Below, piece by piece: positions 25,271-35,731 of a stretch of 64,000 bases of DNA. The position numbers and the translations under genes were made by a program. This DNA is from Desulfitibacter sp. BRH_c19 (GTDB taxonomy: Bacteria; Bacillota; DSM-16504; Desulfitibacterales; Desulfitibacteraceae), in the NCBI GenBank assembly GCA_001515945.1, contig LOER01000016.1, positions 62,001-126,000 on the forward strand. The letters run 5' to 3'. The notes beneath the pieces were generated by a model. It was not told where the DNA came from. It saw nothing but the letters and a program-made list of their open reading frames with translations, and did not search any database. How positions within the stretch are numbered: position 1 is the first letter of the stretch; each line of letters opens with the position of its first letter.

Positions 25271-26619
25271 ACTTCAATTATTTCACCTATTAAATTCCAC
25301 GTTTGAGCTTTGATTATCTTTACATTAATAAATTTACCAATTAAAGTTTTATCCCCTGTGAAATTAACAACCTTATTCGTCCTTGTCCTACCAGTAAGAC
25401 GGCTACTATCTGTCCTGCTAACACTTTCAACTAATACTTCAAAATCTTTGCCAATAAGTTCTAGATTTTTTTGAATACTAATCTTATTTTGTAATTCCAT
25501 TAATCTATGTAATCTTGCCTTTTTTTCAGTATCAGAAATTTGACTTTCCATCTTAGCTGCCGGTGTTCCTTTTCTTGGAGAATAGGCAAAGGTATATGAT
25601 GCATCAAATCTTACTTTTTCGACAATATCCAATGTATCCAGAAAATCCTCTTCACTTTCATTAGGAAAACCCACTATAATATCACTAGTGATTGAGTAAT
25701 TTGGTGTTTGTTGAGATATTTTCTTTACTAGTTCTAAGTATTCTTCTCTGGTATAACCTCTATTCATAGCTTTCAATACCTTATTACTTCCCGCTTGCAC
25801 AGGTAGATGATAGTGCTCACAAACCTTATCACATTTTGGAATAGTCTCAACTAGCTTATCAGAGAAATCTCTAGGATGTGAAGTCATATATCTTATTCTT
25901 TCGATGCCATCTATCTTATTTACTTCAATTAGTAGGTCAGCAAAATCCATTTTTGTTTTTAAGTCTTTACCATATGAGTTTACATTCTGACCTAGTAACA
26001 TTATTTCCTTATATCCTTCCTTTACAAGATTAACTACTTCCTCTACTATCTTTTCTGGTGTTCTGCTTCTTTCTCTACCCCTTACATGAGGTACTATACA
26101 ATATGTACAGAAGTTATTGCAACCGTAACTGATATTTATATATGCTTTTATTTTATCAACTCTCCGAGAGACATTGTTTTCCACAATATCTCCTTCCTTT
26201 TCCCAAATCTCAAAGGCTGGCTTTCCAGTATTCTCAATGTCAAATATCAGTCTGGGTAGCTGATGAACGTTATATGTCCCAAAAATTAGATTTACATACG
26301 GAGCTTTATCTTTAATTCTTTGATATACATCATCCTGCTGTGTCATACATCCGCAGACACCAATAATTAAATCAGGTTTCTTCTTTTTTAGCTGACTTAA
26401 CTCTCCTAATTTGCCAAATACCTTCAATTCTGCTTTTTCCCTTACACAGCAGGTGTTTAAAATGATTATATCTGCCTCCTTCTCTGTCTCTGCAAGGCAG
26501 TAACCCATATTCTCTAAGTATCCCTCTAAGACTTCTGAATCCCTTTCATTCATTTGACATCCATAGGTTAATATTGAATACTTTTTACTTGAAAAAAAAT
26601 GATTACTATGTTGCTCCAT
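25258..26619 (-). CDS. miaB: tRNA-2-methylthio-N6-dimethylallyladenosine synthase
   Basis: A 453-aa radical SAM methylthiotransferase that turns i6A37 of tRNA into ms2i6A. The N-terminal UPF0004 domain has three Cys ([20 protein letters not shown]), the radical SAM motif is [19 protein letters not shown], and a C-terminal TRAM domain follows (about 385-450). An AGAGGTG site lies 7 bases before the ATG. RimO, its paralogue, is at 46203-47567. Confidence 0.96.
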   Translation of the reverse strand: MEQHSNHFFSSKKYSILTYGCQMNERDSEVLEGYLENMGYCLAETEKEADIIILNTCCVREKAELKVFGKLGELSQLKKKKPDLIIGVCGCMTQQDDVYQRIKDKAPYVNLIFGTYNVHQLPRLIFDIENTGKPAFEIWEKEGDIVENNVSRRVDKIKAYINISYGCNNFCTYCIVPHVRGRERSRTPEKIVEEVVNLVKEGYKEIMLLGQNVNSYGKDLKTKMDFADLLIEVNKIDGIERIRYMTSHPRDFSDKLVETIPKCDKVCEHYHLPVQAGSNKVLKAMNRGYTREEYLELVKKISQQTPNYSITSDIIVGFPNESEEDFLDTLDIVEKVRFDASYTFAYSPRKGTPAAKMESQISDTEKKARLHRLMELQNKISIQKNLELIGKDFEVLVESVSRTDSSRLTGRTRTNKVVNFTGDKTLIGKFINVKIIKAQTWNLIGEIIEVAAK

Positions 26620-26672
26620 TTATTAGCACCTCTTCTTTATACTAAAACTACTTTAAAGTATTAATTCTTTCA

Positions 26673-26867
26673 TTATCTCTTTTCTTTTATGTCTTTTGTT
26701 TCACTAGTTTTTTTCTGGAATTTTTCTGCTGCTTGACCAATTAACCCACCTACTAAACCACCTACTACAGTCAGGTATACTAAATTTGTATCAAATGTAG
26801 CTCCAAATACTACAAGTGCACCAAATCCCGCACCGATGCCTCCGTACCGCTTAGGATCAATCCTCAT
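26673..26867 (-). CDS. Small glycine-rich membrane protein, unknown function
   Basis: The 64-aa protein has two short hydrophobic, glycine-rich segments (GGIGAGFGALVVFGATF and TVVGGLVGGLIGQAA) and a charged Lys/Glu tail. No family recognised. It starts at an ATG preceded by GGGAG and is 53 bases upstream of miaB, perhaps in one transcript. Confidence 0.6.
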   Translation of the reverse strand: MRIDPKRYGGIGAGFGALVVFGATFDTNLVYLTVVGGLVGGLIGQAAEKFQKKTSETKDIKEKR

Positions 26868-27007
26868 TTCCTAAAACTCCCTTCCCATACACTTCTATGT
26901 AAGTTTTATGGTATTACACAACTTGGTTTTGGCCAGTATTTTGCGCATTGCATTGCGTAGAGATATATCTATCTATCAAGGATATATTGTTTGATAGTGC
27001 AAAGAAA

Positions 27008-27038
27008 AAACCCTTGAGACACTTTAAGTCAAGGGTTT
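27008..27038 (-). terminator. Terminator of the Nudix gene
   Basis: AAACCCTTGA and TCAAGGGTTT (10 bp, 11-nt loop) are followed on the - strand by TTTTCTTT. Bases 26868-27007 also hold a CTATCAA/TTGATAG hairpin of unknown role. Confidence 0.85.
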
Positions 27039-27057
27039 CTTCAGTAAAATTAAACTA

Positions 27058-27483
27058 TTAAGCACCTATTTTTGATAATTCTTTAACTTTTTGGTGGGAT
27101 ATTCGAACTAATGATTTTTCTTGGTTATGGGTTATTATCTTTAAGGAGTCTTCCATACTAAAAAAACCACCATCAGAGAACCCTTGGTTTTTTGATATGT
27201 TTATAGATTCATTTTTTGCTTCCATTATAAACCAGGTAATCATGTTACATACGGGTCTTTGACGTGAATAGGAAAAAAATTCGTAACTAGTCTCACCAGC
27301 CGAACCAACTATCTGTGCTGTAATACCTGCTTCATCTTGTACTCTCGACAATGCAACTTCATCGGCTGTATTACCGTGCCTGATGGCTCCCTTGGGAAGG
27401 CTCCATTCTCCCTTATCATTTTTCAGGAGTAAAACCTTATTTTCCCAAAATACTACTCCACCGGCACAATGTCTCAAAATCAT
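27058..27483 (-). CDS. Nudix-fold hydrolase with imperfect Nudix box
   Basis: A 141-aa Nudix-domain protein. The fold pattern is clear (AGGVVFWENKVLLLKNDKGEWSLPKGAI), but in the box GAIRHGNTADEVALSRVQDEAGI the first Glu is Asn and the REx(2)E core is reduced to RVQDE. Metal-dependent hydrolysis of nucleoside diphosphate derivatives may therefore be weak or lost. Monocistronic with its own terminator; start ATG after a GGGTGGG-rich site. Confidence 0.8.
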   Translation of the reverse strand: MILRHCAGGVVFWENKVLLLKNDKGEWSLPKGAIRHGNTADEVALSRVQDEAGITAQIVGSAGETSYEFFSYSRQRPVCNMITWFIMEAKNESINISKNQGFSDGGFFSMEDSLKIITHNQEKSLVRISHQKVKELSKIGA

Positions 27484-27587
27484 TGACCCACCCCCAAATA
27501 TTGTTTGTTTTACTATATTCGAGATGTGTTAAATAAGTCCTGCATAATTTAATATTATTTTATCCTAATTTTAACTCTTTATTCACT

Positions 27588-28979
27588 CTAAAATACTTTT
27601 TTTACAACTATTTCTAATTGATCCATGTTTCTACATTCAAATACTTTATGACAATATCTTGCATATTCTTTAATTATGCTGTCTCTATTATTCCATTCTC
27701 CGATTGGTTGTGGATTTAACCAATATAGTCTATGGCATTTGTCTCTAATCTTAGATAAATACTCTATCCCAGAAGGTCTCCAATTATTTTTCCCGTCTCC
27801 TAAAATAATGACTGTTGATTTATCATTAACAATATGAAGGTGACTCTCACAGAATTCCCTAAATGTATTTCCAAAATGTGAATATCCAGTTTCAGTAACC
27901 TCAGTTAAGTATGGCAATTCAGATAGTACTTCTTCTAAATCATAATTTTTAAACAATCCGGTAACTTCTACTAGATGATCAACGAACACAAAAAGTGATA
28001 CATCCTTAAATAGACGCTGTGATAAATATATTAATTGAAGCATGAAACTACTAAATTGGGCTACAGAGCCTGATATGTCACACAATAGTATCAGACTAGG
28101 CCTAGCCATCTTTTTATTTAGATAATTAAGTTTTATTGGTATTCCACCATATGGCAATGAATTTTTAACTACTTTTTTAATATTTACTTTTCCGCGGTTT
28201 GCCTTTCTATATCTACGGCTTTTTCTTGTTGCTAGCTTTTTTCCTAAATGTACTATTTTTATTTGTAGCTCCTCAATTTGGTTACCCTTTAAATCCACAA
28301 AGTTAGTTTTGTAAATATTCTCTTTCTCCGCAATCTTTTTTAAGGCCTCTTTTCCAAACCTTACAATAAAATTCATCTCTAACATGTTTTTTAGTGTTTC
28401 TTTCAAATAGTTAAGGTCTTCTATAGAATAATAATAATCTATTACTGATATTTCTTCCTGTTCCTTCATTCTTTCAAGTTTATTAACAACCATAAACCAT
28501 TCCATTTGTATTTGAGTTTGTCTAACAATATCATCAATGTTATTTAATGTATCTAGTCCTAGCAGTACTGAATCTCTTTCCTCTATAACCTTATGAAAGT
28601 GCTCAATAATTAAATTACTATCCTTTGACAATAAAGCTTGTAGTAGATCAGGAGTCCCACCACCTGCTGCTGTACTCGCAAGTCCTCTGCCATCAGAAAG
28701 CCCTGCTTTTTTTTCAATTGCACCTAATCCTTGGTTATGATAATTGTTTCTTAGGTTAGACGTTTGACTTCTATGATTAAAATAAAGATTAAAAATTTTA
28801 TCAAAAACAGGCATATCTTTCTTCTCTTTTACAAGGGTTGATTGAAGACCTATGTAGTAAAGCTCTTTTTCAAAGCCAAGTAGCTTTACAGCATTTAATG
28901 AATCAATTACTTCTGTAGTGGTTAATTTAAGCCCTGCTTTTCTTAATAGATTTATAAATTCAAGTATCTGTAATTTCAC
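27588..28979 (-). CDS. VWA-domain protein (CoxE-like), partner of a MoxR ATPase
   Basis: A 463-aa protein whose C-terminal half (about 280-460) is a von Willebrand A domain with MIDAS motif LLCDISGSVAQFSS and later ILGDGKNNW, as in the CoxE-like family. It starts with GTG, after AGAGG, 18 bases behind the MoxR gene. MoxR-VWA pairs act as chaperone-like systems that insert metals or mature enzyme complexes. The client here cannot be read from neighbours (HAD phosphatase and guaB). Confidence 0.85.
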   Translation of the reverse strand: MKLQILEFINLLRKAGLKLTTTEVIDSLNAVKLLGFEKELYYIGLQSTLVKEKKDMPVFDKIFNLYFNHRSQTSNLRNNYHNQGLGAIEKKAGLSDGRGLASTAAGGGTPDLLQALLSKDSNLIIEHFHKVIEERDSVLLGLDTLNNIDDIVRQTQIQMEWFMVVNKLERMKEQEEISVIDYYYSIEDLNYLKETLKNMLEMNFIVRFGKEALKKIAEKENIYKTNFVDLKGNQIEELQIKIVHLGKKLATRKSRRYRKANRGKVNIKKVVKNSLPYGGIPIKLNYLNKKMARPSLILLCDISGSVAQFSSFMLQLIYLSQRLFKDVSLFVFVDHLVEVTGLFKNYDLEEVLSELPYLTEVTETGYSHFGNTFREFCESHLHIVNDKSTVIILGDGKNNWRPSGIEYLSKIRDKCHRLYWLNPQPIGEWNNRDSIIKEYARYCHKVFECRNMDQLEIVVKKVF

Positions 28980-28997
28980 TTTTAAAACAACCTCTAC

Positions 28998-29858
28998 TTA
29001 TAATCCTAAAATTTTCTTTTCAACCTTTTTCACATCTGCCTGATATTTAATTAGTAAACTCATAGTTTCTTGTATTGTATCCTTATCAAGTTCTTTTTTT
29101 CCTAGAATCAAAAGAGCCTTCGCCCAGTCCAAAGTTTCTGCTACGCTTGGAGCCTTTCGCAAATCTAGTTTTCTGACTGACTGCACAAATGAAACCAATC
29201 CTTGGGCTAAGTCTCTATCTATATCTGGTATCTTCATATTTAATATGTCCAATTCCCTATTGTGATCTGGATAATCAATGTACAAATATATGCATCTTCT
29301 TTTAATTGCATCACTCAGTTGTCTCTGATTATTACTTGTTAATATTACAAATGGATAGCTAGTTGCTTTAATAACTCCATATTCAGGAATGCTTACCTGA
29401 TAATCAGAAAGGGCTTCAAGTAAAAAGCTTTCAAACTCATCATCGCTTTTATCTAATTCATCAATTAATAATGTACAAGATTTTTCTGAAGTAAAAGCTT
29501 TTAGTAAAGGTCTCGCCAAAATAAATTCAGGAGTATAAATATTCTCCTTTATGTCTCTCCATGATAAATTGCTCTTATCTTGGAAGCTCTGAATGCATAG
29601 CAATTGTTTTTGATAATTCCACTCATATAGTGCCTTGGCCTCATCCAAACCTTCATAACACTGTAATCTAATAAGTTCAGATTCAGTAGCTTGGGCAATA
29701 GCTTTACCTAGTTCAGTTTTTCCCACTCCAGCAGGTCCTTCAACCAATAAAGGTTTGTTTAATTTTCTTGCCAAGTAAACACAGGTAGCTGTCTTACTAT
29801 CTGTTAAATAACTAGCACTTCCTAGCAATTTCATCACGCTGTCAACATTCTTAAACAT
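28998..29858 (-). CDS. MoxR-family AAA+ ATPase
   Basis: A 286-aa AAA+ ATPase of the MoxR/CoxD type. Walker A VEGPAGVGKTELGKAIA, Walker B TLLIDELDKSDDEFESFLLEAL, sensor 1 FVILTSNNQR and the arginine finger region AIKRRCIYLYIDYPD. It is the first gene of the MoxR-VWA pair and lies 12 bases after the HAD gene, probably in the same operon. Confidence 0.88.
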   Translation of the reverse strand: MFKNVDSVMKLLGSASYLTDSKTATCVYLARKLNKPLLVEGPAGVGKTELGKAIAQATESELIRLQCYEGLDEAKALYEWNYQKQLLCIQSFQDKSNLSWRDIKENIYTPEFILARPLLKAFTSEKSCTLLIDELDKSDDEFESFLLEALSDYQVSIPEYGVIKATSYPFVILTSNNQRQLSDAIKRRCIYLYIDYPDHNRELDILNMKIPDIDRDLAQGLVSFVQSVRKLDLRKAPSVAETLDWAKALLILGKKELDKDTIQETMSLLIKYQADVKKVEKKILGL

Positions 29859-29870
29859 TGGTTTCTCCCC

Positions 29871-30572
29871 TTATACCAATTCCATTATATAATTGCGCAT
29901 TTCTCCAAAAGAGCCTCTAAATGTAGGTTCTATATGGTTTGTTCTATTGTCAATTAAATAATCTTCAACCAAAAATGTTTTCATGCCCAACTTACCAGCA
30001 ATCATGTCCTCTTGAATGTCATTTCCAACCATAAGACATTTTTCAGGTAAAATACTGAGATCATCTAGTATTTGTTGATAGTATTGTAACTGTGGTTTAC
30101 AAGCCTTCATATTTTCATAGCTAGTTATTAGTTTAAATTTAAATTTGTCAAGACCTACCCAACGCATCCTTTCTTTAATCGCAATTATAGGAAATACAGG
30201 ATTAGTGGCTATAATAACTCCTATATCCTTTGAATTTAAATAATCAAGAATCTCTATTGCTAATGGATTTGGTTTTGAATAAATCTTTAAAGTTTTATAT
30301 TCATTAGAATAGAATTTCTCAAACTCTTTCATCATGAATTCTTTGTTGTGAGGACTATCTTGAAAGAAGTTTTCAATAAATACTTCTTCATTTGTTCTCT
30401 CCCCTATATTTAATACCATCGCTTCAGTTGCCTTTAATAATTTTGGCACAAATATATTAGGCTCAATATGATGGGCCATTTTCTCACTAAGGAGCTTTAA
30501 ATATTTTTTAATAAAGTCGTCAGTATCTAAAGGCAACAAGGTTCCATCTAAATCAAACAACACATACTTCAT
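29871..30572 (-). CDS. HAD-superfamily hydrolase
   Basis: A 233-aa haloacid-dehalogenase-type phosphatase: nucleophile motif FDLDGTLLPLD (residues 6-16), motif II IIATNP, Lys in the CKPQLQYYQQIL segment and motif IV MVGNDIQEDMIAG. Substrate unknown. Located 25 bases downstream of guaB. Confidence 0.85.
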   Translation of the reverse strand: MKYVLFDLDGTLLPLDTDDFIKKYLKLLSEKMAHHIEPNIFVPKLLKATEAMVLNIGERTNEEVFIENFFQDSPHNKEFMMKEFEKFYSNEYKTLKIYSKPNPLAIEILDYLNSKDIGVIIATNPVFPIIAIKERMRWVGLDKFKFKLITSYENMKACKPQLQYYQQILDDLSILPEKCLMVGNDIQEDMIAGKLGMKTFLVEDYLIDNRTNHIEPTFRGSFGEMRNYIMELV

Positions 30573-30596
30573 AGTAATCTCCTTATATGCCTTAAA

Positions 30597-32078
<1,482 letters not shown>

Positions 32079-32117
32079 CTAAAATATTTTATGGTGTTCA
32101 GCTTTGACTGAACGAGT

Positions 32118-32510
32118 TCACTTCATGATTATTCGTACGTGACCTGTTGCTAAATAGTGTTTAAGAAGATTTTTTAAGTAATCTTTAAAAAACCTTCTTG
32201 AACCTGGCAATAGACATAGAAACCCAAAAATATCAGTAATTAAACCAGGTGTAAGTAAAACTAAACCCCCTGCGAATATGAATATACCGTCTAGTATAGC
32301 ATCCCCTGGCATTTGTCCATATGATAGAGAATTCTGAAGTTGCTTAACCACTATAAAGCCTTGTTGCTTAGCAAGTAAGACTCCTACAAAACCTGTCAGG
32401 ACTATTATTAAAATAGTATACCCAATCCCAATTAATTGGCCTATTTTTAGCAATAAAGCAAGTTCAATTAATGGTACTCCAATAAAGATTAACAGTAATT
32501 TTGAAAACAT
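32118..32510 (-). CDS. fxsA: FxsA-family membrane protein
   Basis: A 130-aa inner-membrane protein of the FxsA family (suppressor of F exclusion of phage T7 in E. coli). The pattern PLIELALLLKIGQLIGIGYTI, LLAKQQG and GGLVLLTPGLITDIFG is characteristic, with three to four membrane segments. Function in Firmicutes is unknown. It lies upstream of guaB, separated by a GTTCAG/CTGAAC hairpin (32095-32112). Confidence 0.88.
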   Translation of the reverse strand: MFSKLLLIFIGVPLIELALLLKIGQLIGIGYTILIIVLTGFVGVLLAKQQGFIVVKQLQNSLSYGQMPGDAILDGIFIFAGGLVLLTPGLITDIFGFLCLLPGSRRFFKDYLKNLLKHYLATGHVRIIMK

Positions 32511-32580
32511 TTATTTACACACACTTCCCATATATTTTAAAATACATTTTATCACTATCTCAAATTAAAAACAACTGGAT

Positions 32581-32619
32581 ACCTAAAAAGCCTCTATAGT
32601 TTATAGAGGCTTTTTAGGT
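32581..32619. terminator. Very strong hairpin terminator
   Basis: A perfect 18-bp stem (32581-32598 with 32602-32619), loop GTT, contains AAAAAG and CTTTTT so that both strands can end in a T-run. It closes the gene cluster starting at 33672 on the - strand. Confidence 0.9.
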
Positions 32620-32657
32620 TATTATACTATGGTATAAATGAATATTATACAGGTTAT

Positions 32658-33068
32658 TTAATCTAGCAAATAAACTTGCCTATAGATTGGAAGCTTTTCA
32701 CCTTGCCAATCATAGCACAAAAAATACAATTGTTTTCGATAAAAAAGATCCTTTGAAAAACTTGAAATTTGTATTCTAGCTACTTCTACGTTACCAAAAG
32801 TATATACCCTATTAGTTCTATATTTAGTGTCGCTAATAGAGTAATTTAAAGCAATTACGACTATATTGTTATTAAAATCAACTGCTGTATCGAAACTATC
32901 AATTTTATAGAATTTAATATAACTCTCTAATTCTGCCTCAGTCTGTATCATCTTAATATCAGTTCGAGTATCTTTAACATCCCCAGAATACAGAATCTTC
33001 TGTCTTAAAGTTATATATTGTACTACAGGATAGTCTAAAACCTTGTAATAAATATTTCTCCTCTCCAT
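32658..33068 (-). CDS. Protein of unknown function, PrcB-like beta-rich
   Basis: A 136-aa soluble protein, without signal peptide, rich in Tyr and beta-strand pattern. KMIQTEAELESYIKFYKIDSFDTAVDF then NNIVVIALNYS recalls the C-terminal PrcB-type domain, but the likeness is weak. It ends just before a strong terminator and follows two other small unknown genes. Confidence 0.55.
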   Translation of the reverse strand: MERRNIYYKVLDYPVVQYITLRQKILYSGDVKDTRTDIKMIQTEAELESYIKFYKIDSFDTAVDFNNNIVVIALNYSISDTKYRTNRVYTFGNVEVARIQISSFSKDLFYRKQLYFLCYDWQGEKLPIYRQVYLLD

Positions 33069-33109
33069 ACTTTATACCCCCTTTAAAAGTATAAGACAGG
33101 AATTTTTTC

Positions 33110-33334
33110 TTAATCCTGTCCTACAATTGATTGAACTCCATATTTTTCAAAATGTTCTTTTAAGTGTTTTATAATTTCGTCATCAACACTAAACTCGTGT
33201 GACATCTCCATATCACTTTTATTATCTTTTAAGCATTTAATAAAATCATCAAAGTTAATACCTACTTCTTCTGTCATTTGCTTTAAACTAGGCTGTAAGC
33301 TCCATGGAGCTCTAGACACATAATTCTTATGCAT
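33110..33334 (-). CDS. 74-aa protein of unknown function
   Basis: The start is ATG 33334, since AAAGAGGAGG lies 8 bases upstream; the longer open frame runs back through an inverted repeat and is unlikely to be translated. The product (MHKNYVSRAPWSLQPSLKQ onward) is acidic and helical with FDDFIKCLKDNKSDMEM and EIIKHLKEHFEKYG. Family not recognised. Confidence 0.6.
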   Translation of the reverse strand: MHKNYVSRAPWSLQPSLKQMTEEVGINFDDFIKCLKDNKSDMEMSHEFSVDDEIIKHLKEHFEKYGVQSIVGQD

Positions 33335-33359
33335 CAGATAAACCTCCTCTTTAATGTAT

Positions 33360-33408
33360 GGGGACACACCTCTTTTAAGGCCATACTCTGTGGCTGAGGA
33401 ATGTCCCC
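33360..33408. repeat. REP-like imperfect palindrome
   Basis: GGGGACA (33360-33366) pairs with TGTCCCC (33402-33408), then CCTC (33369-33372) with GAGG (33396-33399), with a further GGCCA/TGGCT pairing in the centre. The GGGGACA...TGTCCCC layout resembles short repeats mobilised by Y1-type (REP) transposases in clostridial genomes. No transposase is nearby. Confidence 0.45.
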
Positions 33409-33423
33409 CTTGGTACACCTAGT

Positions 33424-33672
33424 TTAACCAAATATATCATTATTATGAATCACACAATTCTTTTTTAAATCTAGTATTCTCTTTGCATACCTTGCGTTAG
33501 AAAGCTTTAGCTTCCTATTTTCCTTAGCTAATTGAGCAATGGTAAAATTCTTCTCCTTTTCAATGTTTTCTATAAGATTCATTAAAATTCTCCTACTTAC
33601 CCGTAATTGGTGGATTTTATCTTCTAATTCTTCAACTTTTTTAATTAAATAATCCTGGTTGTGGTAATCCAC
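33424..33672 (-). CDS. Small coiled-coil protein, unknown function
   Basis: The 82-aa product has a continuous heptad-like region (LIKKVEELEDKIHQLRVSRR to IAQLAKENRKLKLSNARYAK), so it should form a coiled coil. It starts with GTG after TAGGAGG. No catalytic motif. It lies between the aminotransferase and a REP-like repeat; role unknown. Confidence 0.6.
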   Translation of the reverse strand: MDYHNQDYLIKKVEELEDKIHQLRVSRRILMNLIENIEKEKNFTIAQLAKENRKLKLSNARYAKRILDLKKNCVIHNNDIFG

Positions 33673-33735
33673 TATAGTCCTCCTAGAATATAATATTATA
33701 GCCCTTAGTCATATTTATATTCTAATGTTAAATAA

Positions 33736-34908
33736 TTATTTCCTATTTAAAAAGGTTTTTATTTTTTCTACTGCATCTAACAACAAATTTTCTTCCTGCA
33801 CAAGTGCTATTCTAACATAACCATCTCCGTGTTTACCGAATGCTACTCCAGGAATAACCAACACTCCTACTTCCTCTAGCAGATCTTCGGCAAATTCTTG
33901 ACTATTAGTATAACCCGATGGTAATTGTGCCCATAAAAACATGGAAGCTTTAGGTTTTTCTATATCCCAACCTATTTTCTGTAATCCATTTACTAGTATA
34001 TCTCTTCTTTTTTGATATACCATACTATTATCAATTACCCATTCCTTATAGCTATCTAAAGCCACTTCAGCCGCTTTTTGAACTGGTAAAAAAACACCAT
34101 AGTCAATATTAGCCTTCACATTAGTTAACGCTCTAATTGTTTGGCTATTGCCCACTACAAAACCAATTCTGCAGCCAGCCATATTAAAAGTTTTTGAAAA
34201 AGAATGAAATTCTACTCCTACTTCCTTTGCCCCTTCTGCTTGCAAAAAGCTTGCAGGTACAAAACCATCATAGGCTAACTCAGAATAGGCATTATCATGA
34301 CAGATAATAACTGAGTTTTTTTGTGCAAACCTTACTGTATCTTGAAAAAATTCTATAGTCCCCGGAGCAGGAATCGGGTTACCAGGGTAATTTAAAAACA
34401 TTATTTTAGCCATGCCACAAACTTCCTCAGGAATATCTTCATATATTGGTAAAAAGTTGTTATCTTGGGTTAATGCCATTGGATATTTTATTGCATCTGC
34501 TAAAAGTACACCAGCTGAATAAACTGGATAACCTGGATCCGGAACCAAGGCTATGTCTCCTGGGTCTAAGATAGCCTGACAAACATGGGCTAGTCCATCT
34601 TGCGAACCCATTAATACCAGCACTTCATTTTCATAGTTTAATTTAACCTTAAACCTATCCCAATACCATTTTGCTATAGCTTTACGTAACTCTTCTGTTC
34701 CATCAGTTAATGGATACCTATAACTATCTTCATTCATTACCCACTCACTAAGCGCTTGTCTCACTTCAATGGAAGGTGCCCTGTCTGGACTACCAATCCC
34801 CAAGTTTATTACCTTTAGATCTTTTTTCTCTTCAACTTGCCTTTTTAATGCATCCATGTGGGAAAAAATGGATGCATGCATTTTTTCTATTCTTTTAGAA
34901 AATTGCAT
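33736..34908 (-). CDS. Class I/II aminotransferase, LL-diaminopimelate aminotransferase-like
   Basis: A 390-aa fold-type I PLP enzyme. NLGIGSPDRAPSIEV and YPLTDGTEELRKAIA at the N-terminus, YPGNPIPAP (substrate-binding Asn), CHDNAYSELAYDG (PLP-ring Asp/Tyr) and FSKTFNMAGCRIGF (Schiff-base Lys). The pattern resembles DapL-type and MalY/AlaT-like enzymes; the DapL identity is uncertain, although DAP genes are present elsewhere in the window. Its start overlaps the PHP gene's stop by one base. Confidence 0.8.
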   Translation of the reverse strand: MQFSKRIEKMHASIFSHMDALKRQVEEKKDLKVINLGIGSPDRAPSIEVRQALSEWVMNEDSYRYPLTDGTEELRKAIAKWYWDRFKVKLNYENEVLVLMGSQDGLAHVCQAILDPGDIALVPDPGYPVYSAGVLLADAIKYPMALTQDNNFLPIYEDIPEEVCGMAKIMFLNYPGNPIPAPGTIEFFQDTVRFAQKNSVIICHDNAYSELAYDGFVPASFLQAEGAKEVGVEFHSFSKTFNMAGCRIGFVVGNSQTIRALTNVKANIDYGVFLPVQKAAEVALDSYKEWVIDNSMVYQKRRDILVNGLQKIGWDIEKPKASMFLWAQLPSGYTNSQEFAEDLLEEVGVLVIPGVAFGKHGDGYVRIALVQEENLLLDAVEKIKTFLNRK

Positions 34909-35729
34909 TACTCTCTCTCCCCCTTAAGTCTTTGTAGTTCACGAATTACAGAAATATTTACTGTATGACTACCTAACTCCGTTCCCTTAAACCCTCCATG
35001 AAAATCAGAACCTCCAGTAGTAAGCAAATCCATTTCTTTAGCTATTAAGCTTAACCACCTTTTAAATTCAATATAATGGTTCGGGTACTCAACTTCAACT
35101 CCAACAAATCCTAATTTTAAAACATCAGTTATCTGTTTTTTATTATTTAAAAACACTGGATGGGCTAAGACAGGTAATCCATTAGCTTTTAGAATTATCT
35201 GTATTGCTTCTTCTGGACTGACTTTTTTTCGTGGCACAAAGGCTGCTCGACCTTTTAACAAGAATTTATCAAATGCATTTTTTATGGTATTGGTATGACC
35301 CTTTTCGACCAGTAATTGAGCAATATGAGGCCTGCCAATAGTGCCACTATTTACATGACCTTTTAATTCCTCAAAACTTATTTTTATTCCAATTTCATTT
35401 AGCTTTTTAACTATTTTCTTAGATCTTTCTTCTCTTTCTGCCTTCATTTTATTTAGAAATATTTTAAGATCTGTACAGTAATGATCTATAAGATACCCAA
35501 GAACATGAACCTCTGTATCATCATATTCAGTACTCAGTTCTATTCCTGAAACAAAGATAAAATCAGAGTAACGTTTAGATGTTTCTATAGCTTCATCTAT
35601 ACCTTCTACTGTGTCGTGATCTGTGATTGAAATTGCTTCCAATCCAATATCAACAGCCTTTTGTATACATTCATAGGCTTTTAACGTCCCATCTGATGCT
35701 GTTGTGTGAACATGTAAGTCAGCACCCAT
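34908..35729 (-). CDS. PHP-domain phosphoesterase (RNase AM/TrpH-like)
   Basis: A 273-aa PHP protein: ADLHVHTTASDGTL (metal His-x-His), ITDHDTVEG, SGIELSTEY, LAHPVFL and GGSDFHGG. It matches the YciV/TrpH group that removes phosphate from 3',5'-nucleoside bisphosphates and can trim RNA 5' ends. It sits 2 bases after the dipeptidase gene and overlaps the aminotransferase, so all three form an operon. Confidence 0.87.
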   Translation of the reverse strand: MGADLHVHTTASDGTLKAYECIQKAVDIGLEAISITDHDTVEGIDEAIETSKRYSDFIFVSGIELSTEYDDTEVHVLGYLIDHYCTDLKIFLNKMKAEREERSKKIVKKLNEIGIKISFEELKGHVNSGTIGRPHIAQLLVEKGHTNTIKNAFDKFLLKGRAAFVPRKKVSPEEAIQIILKANGLPVLAHPVFLNNKKQITDVLKLGFVGVEVEYPNHYIEFKRWLSLIAKEMDLLTTGGSDFHGGFKGTELGSHTVNISVIRELQRLKGERE

Positions 35730-35731
35730 AA

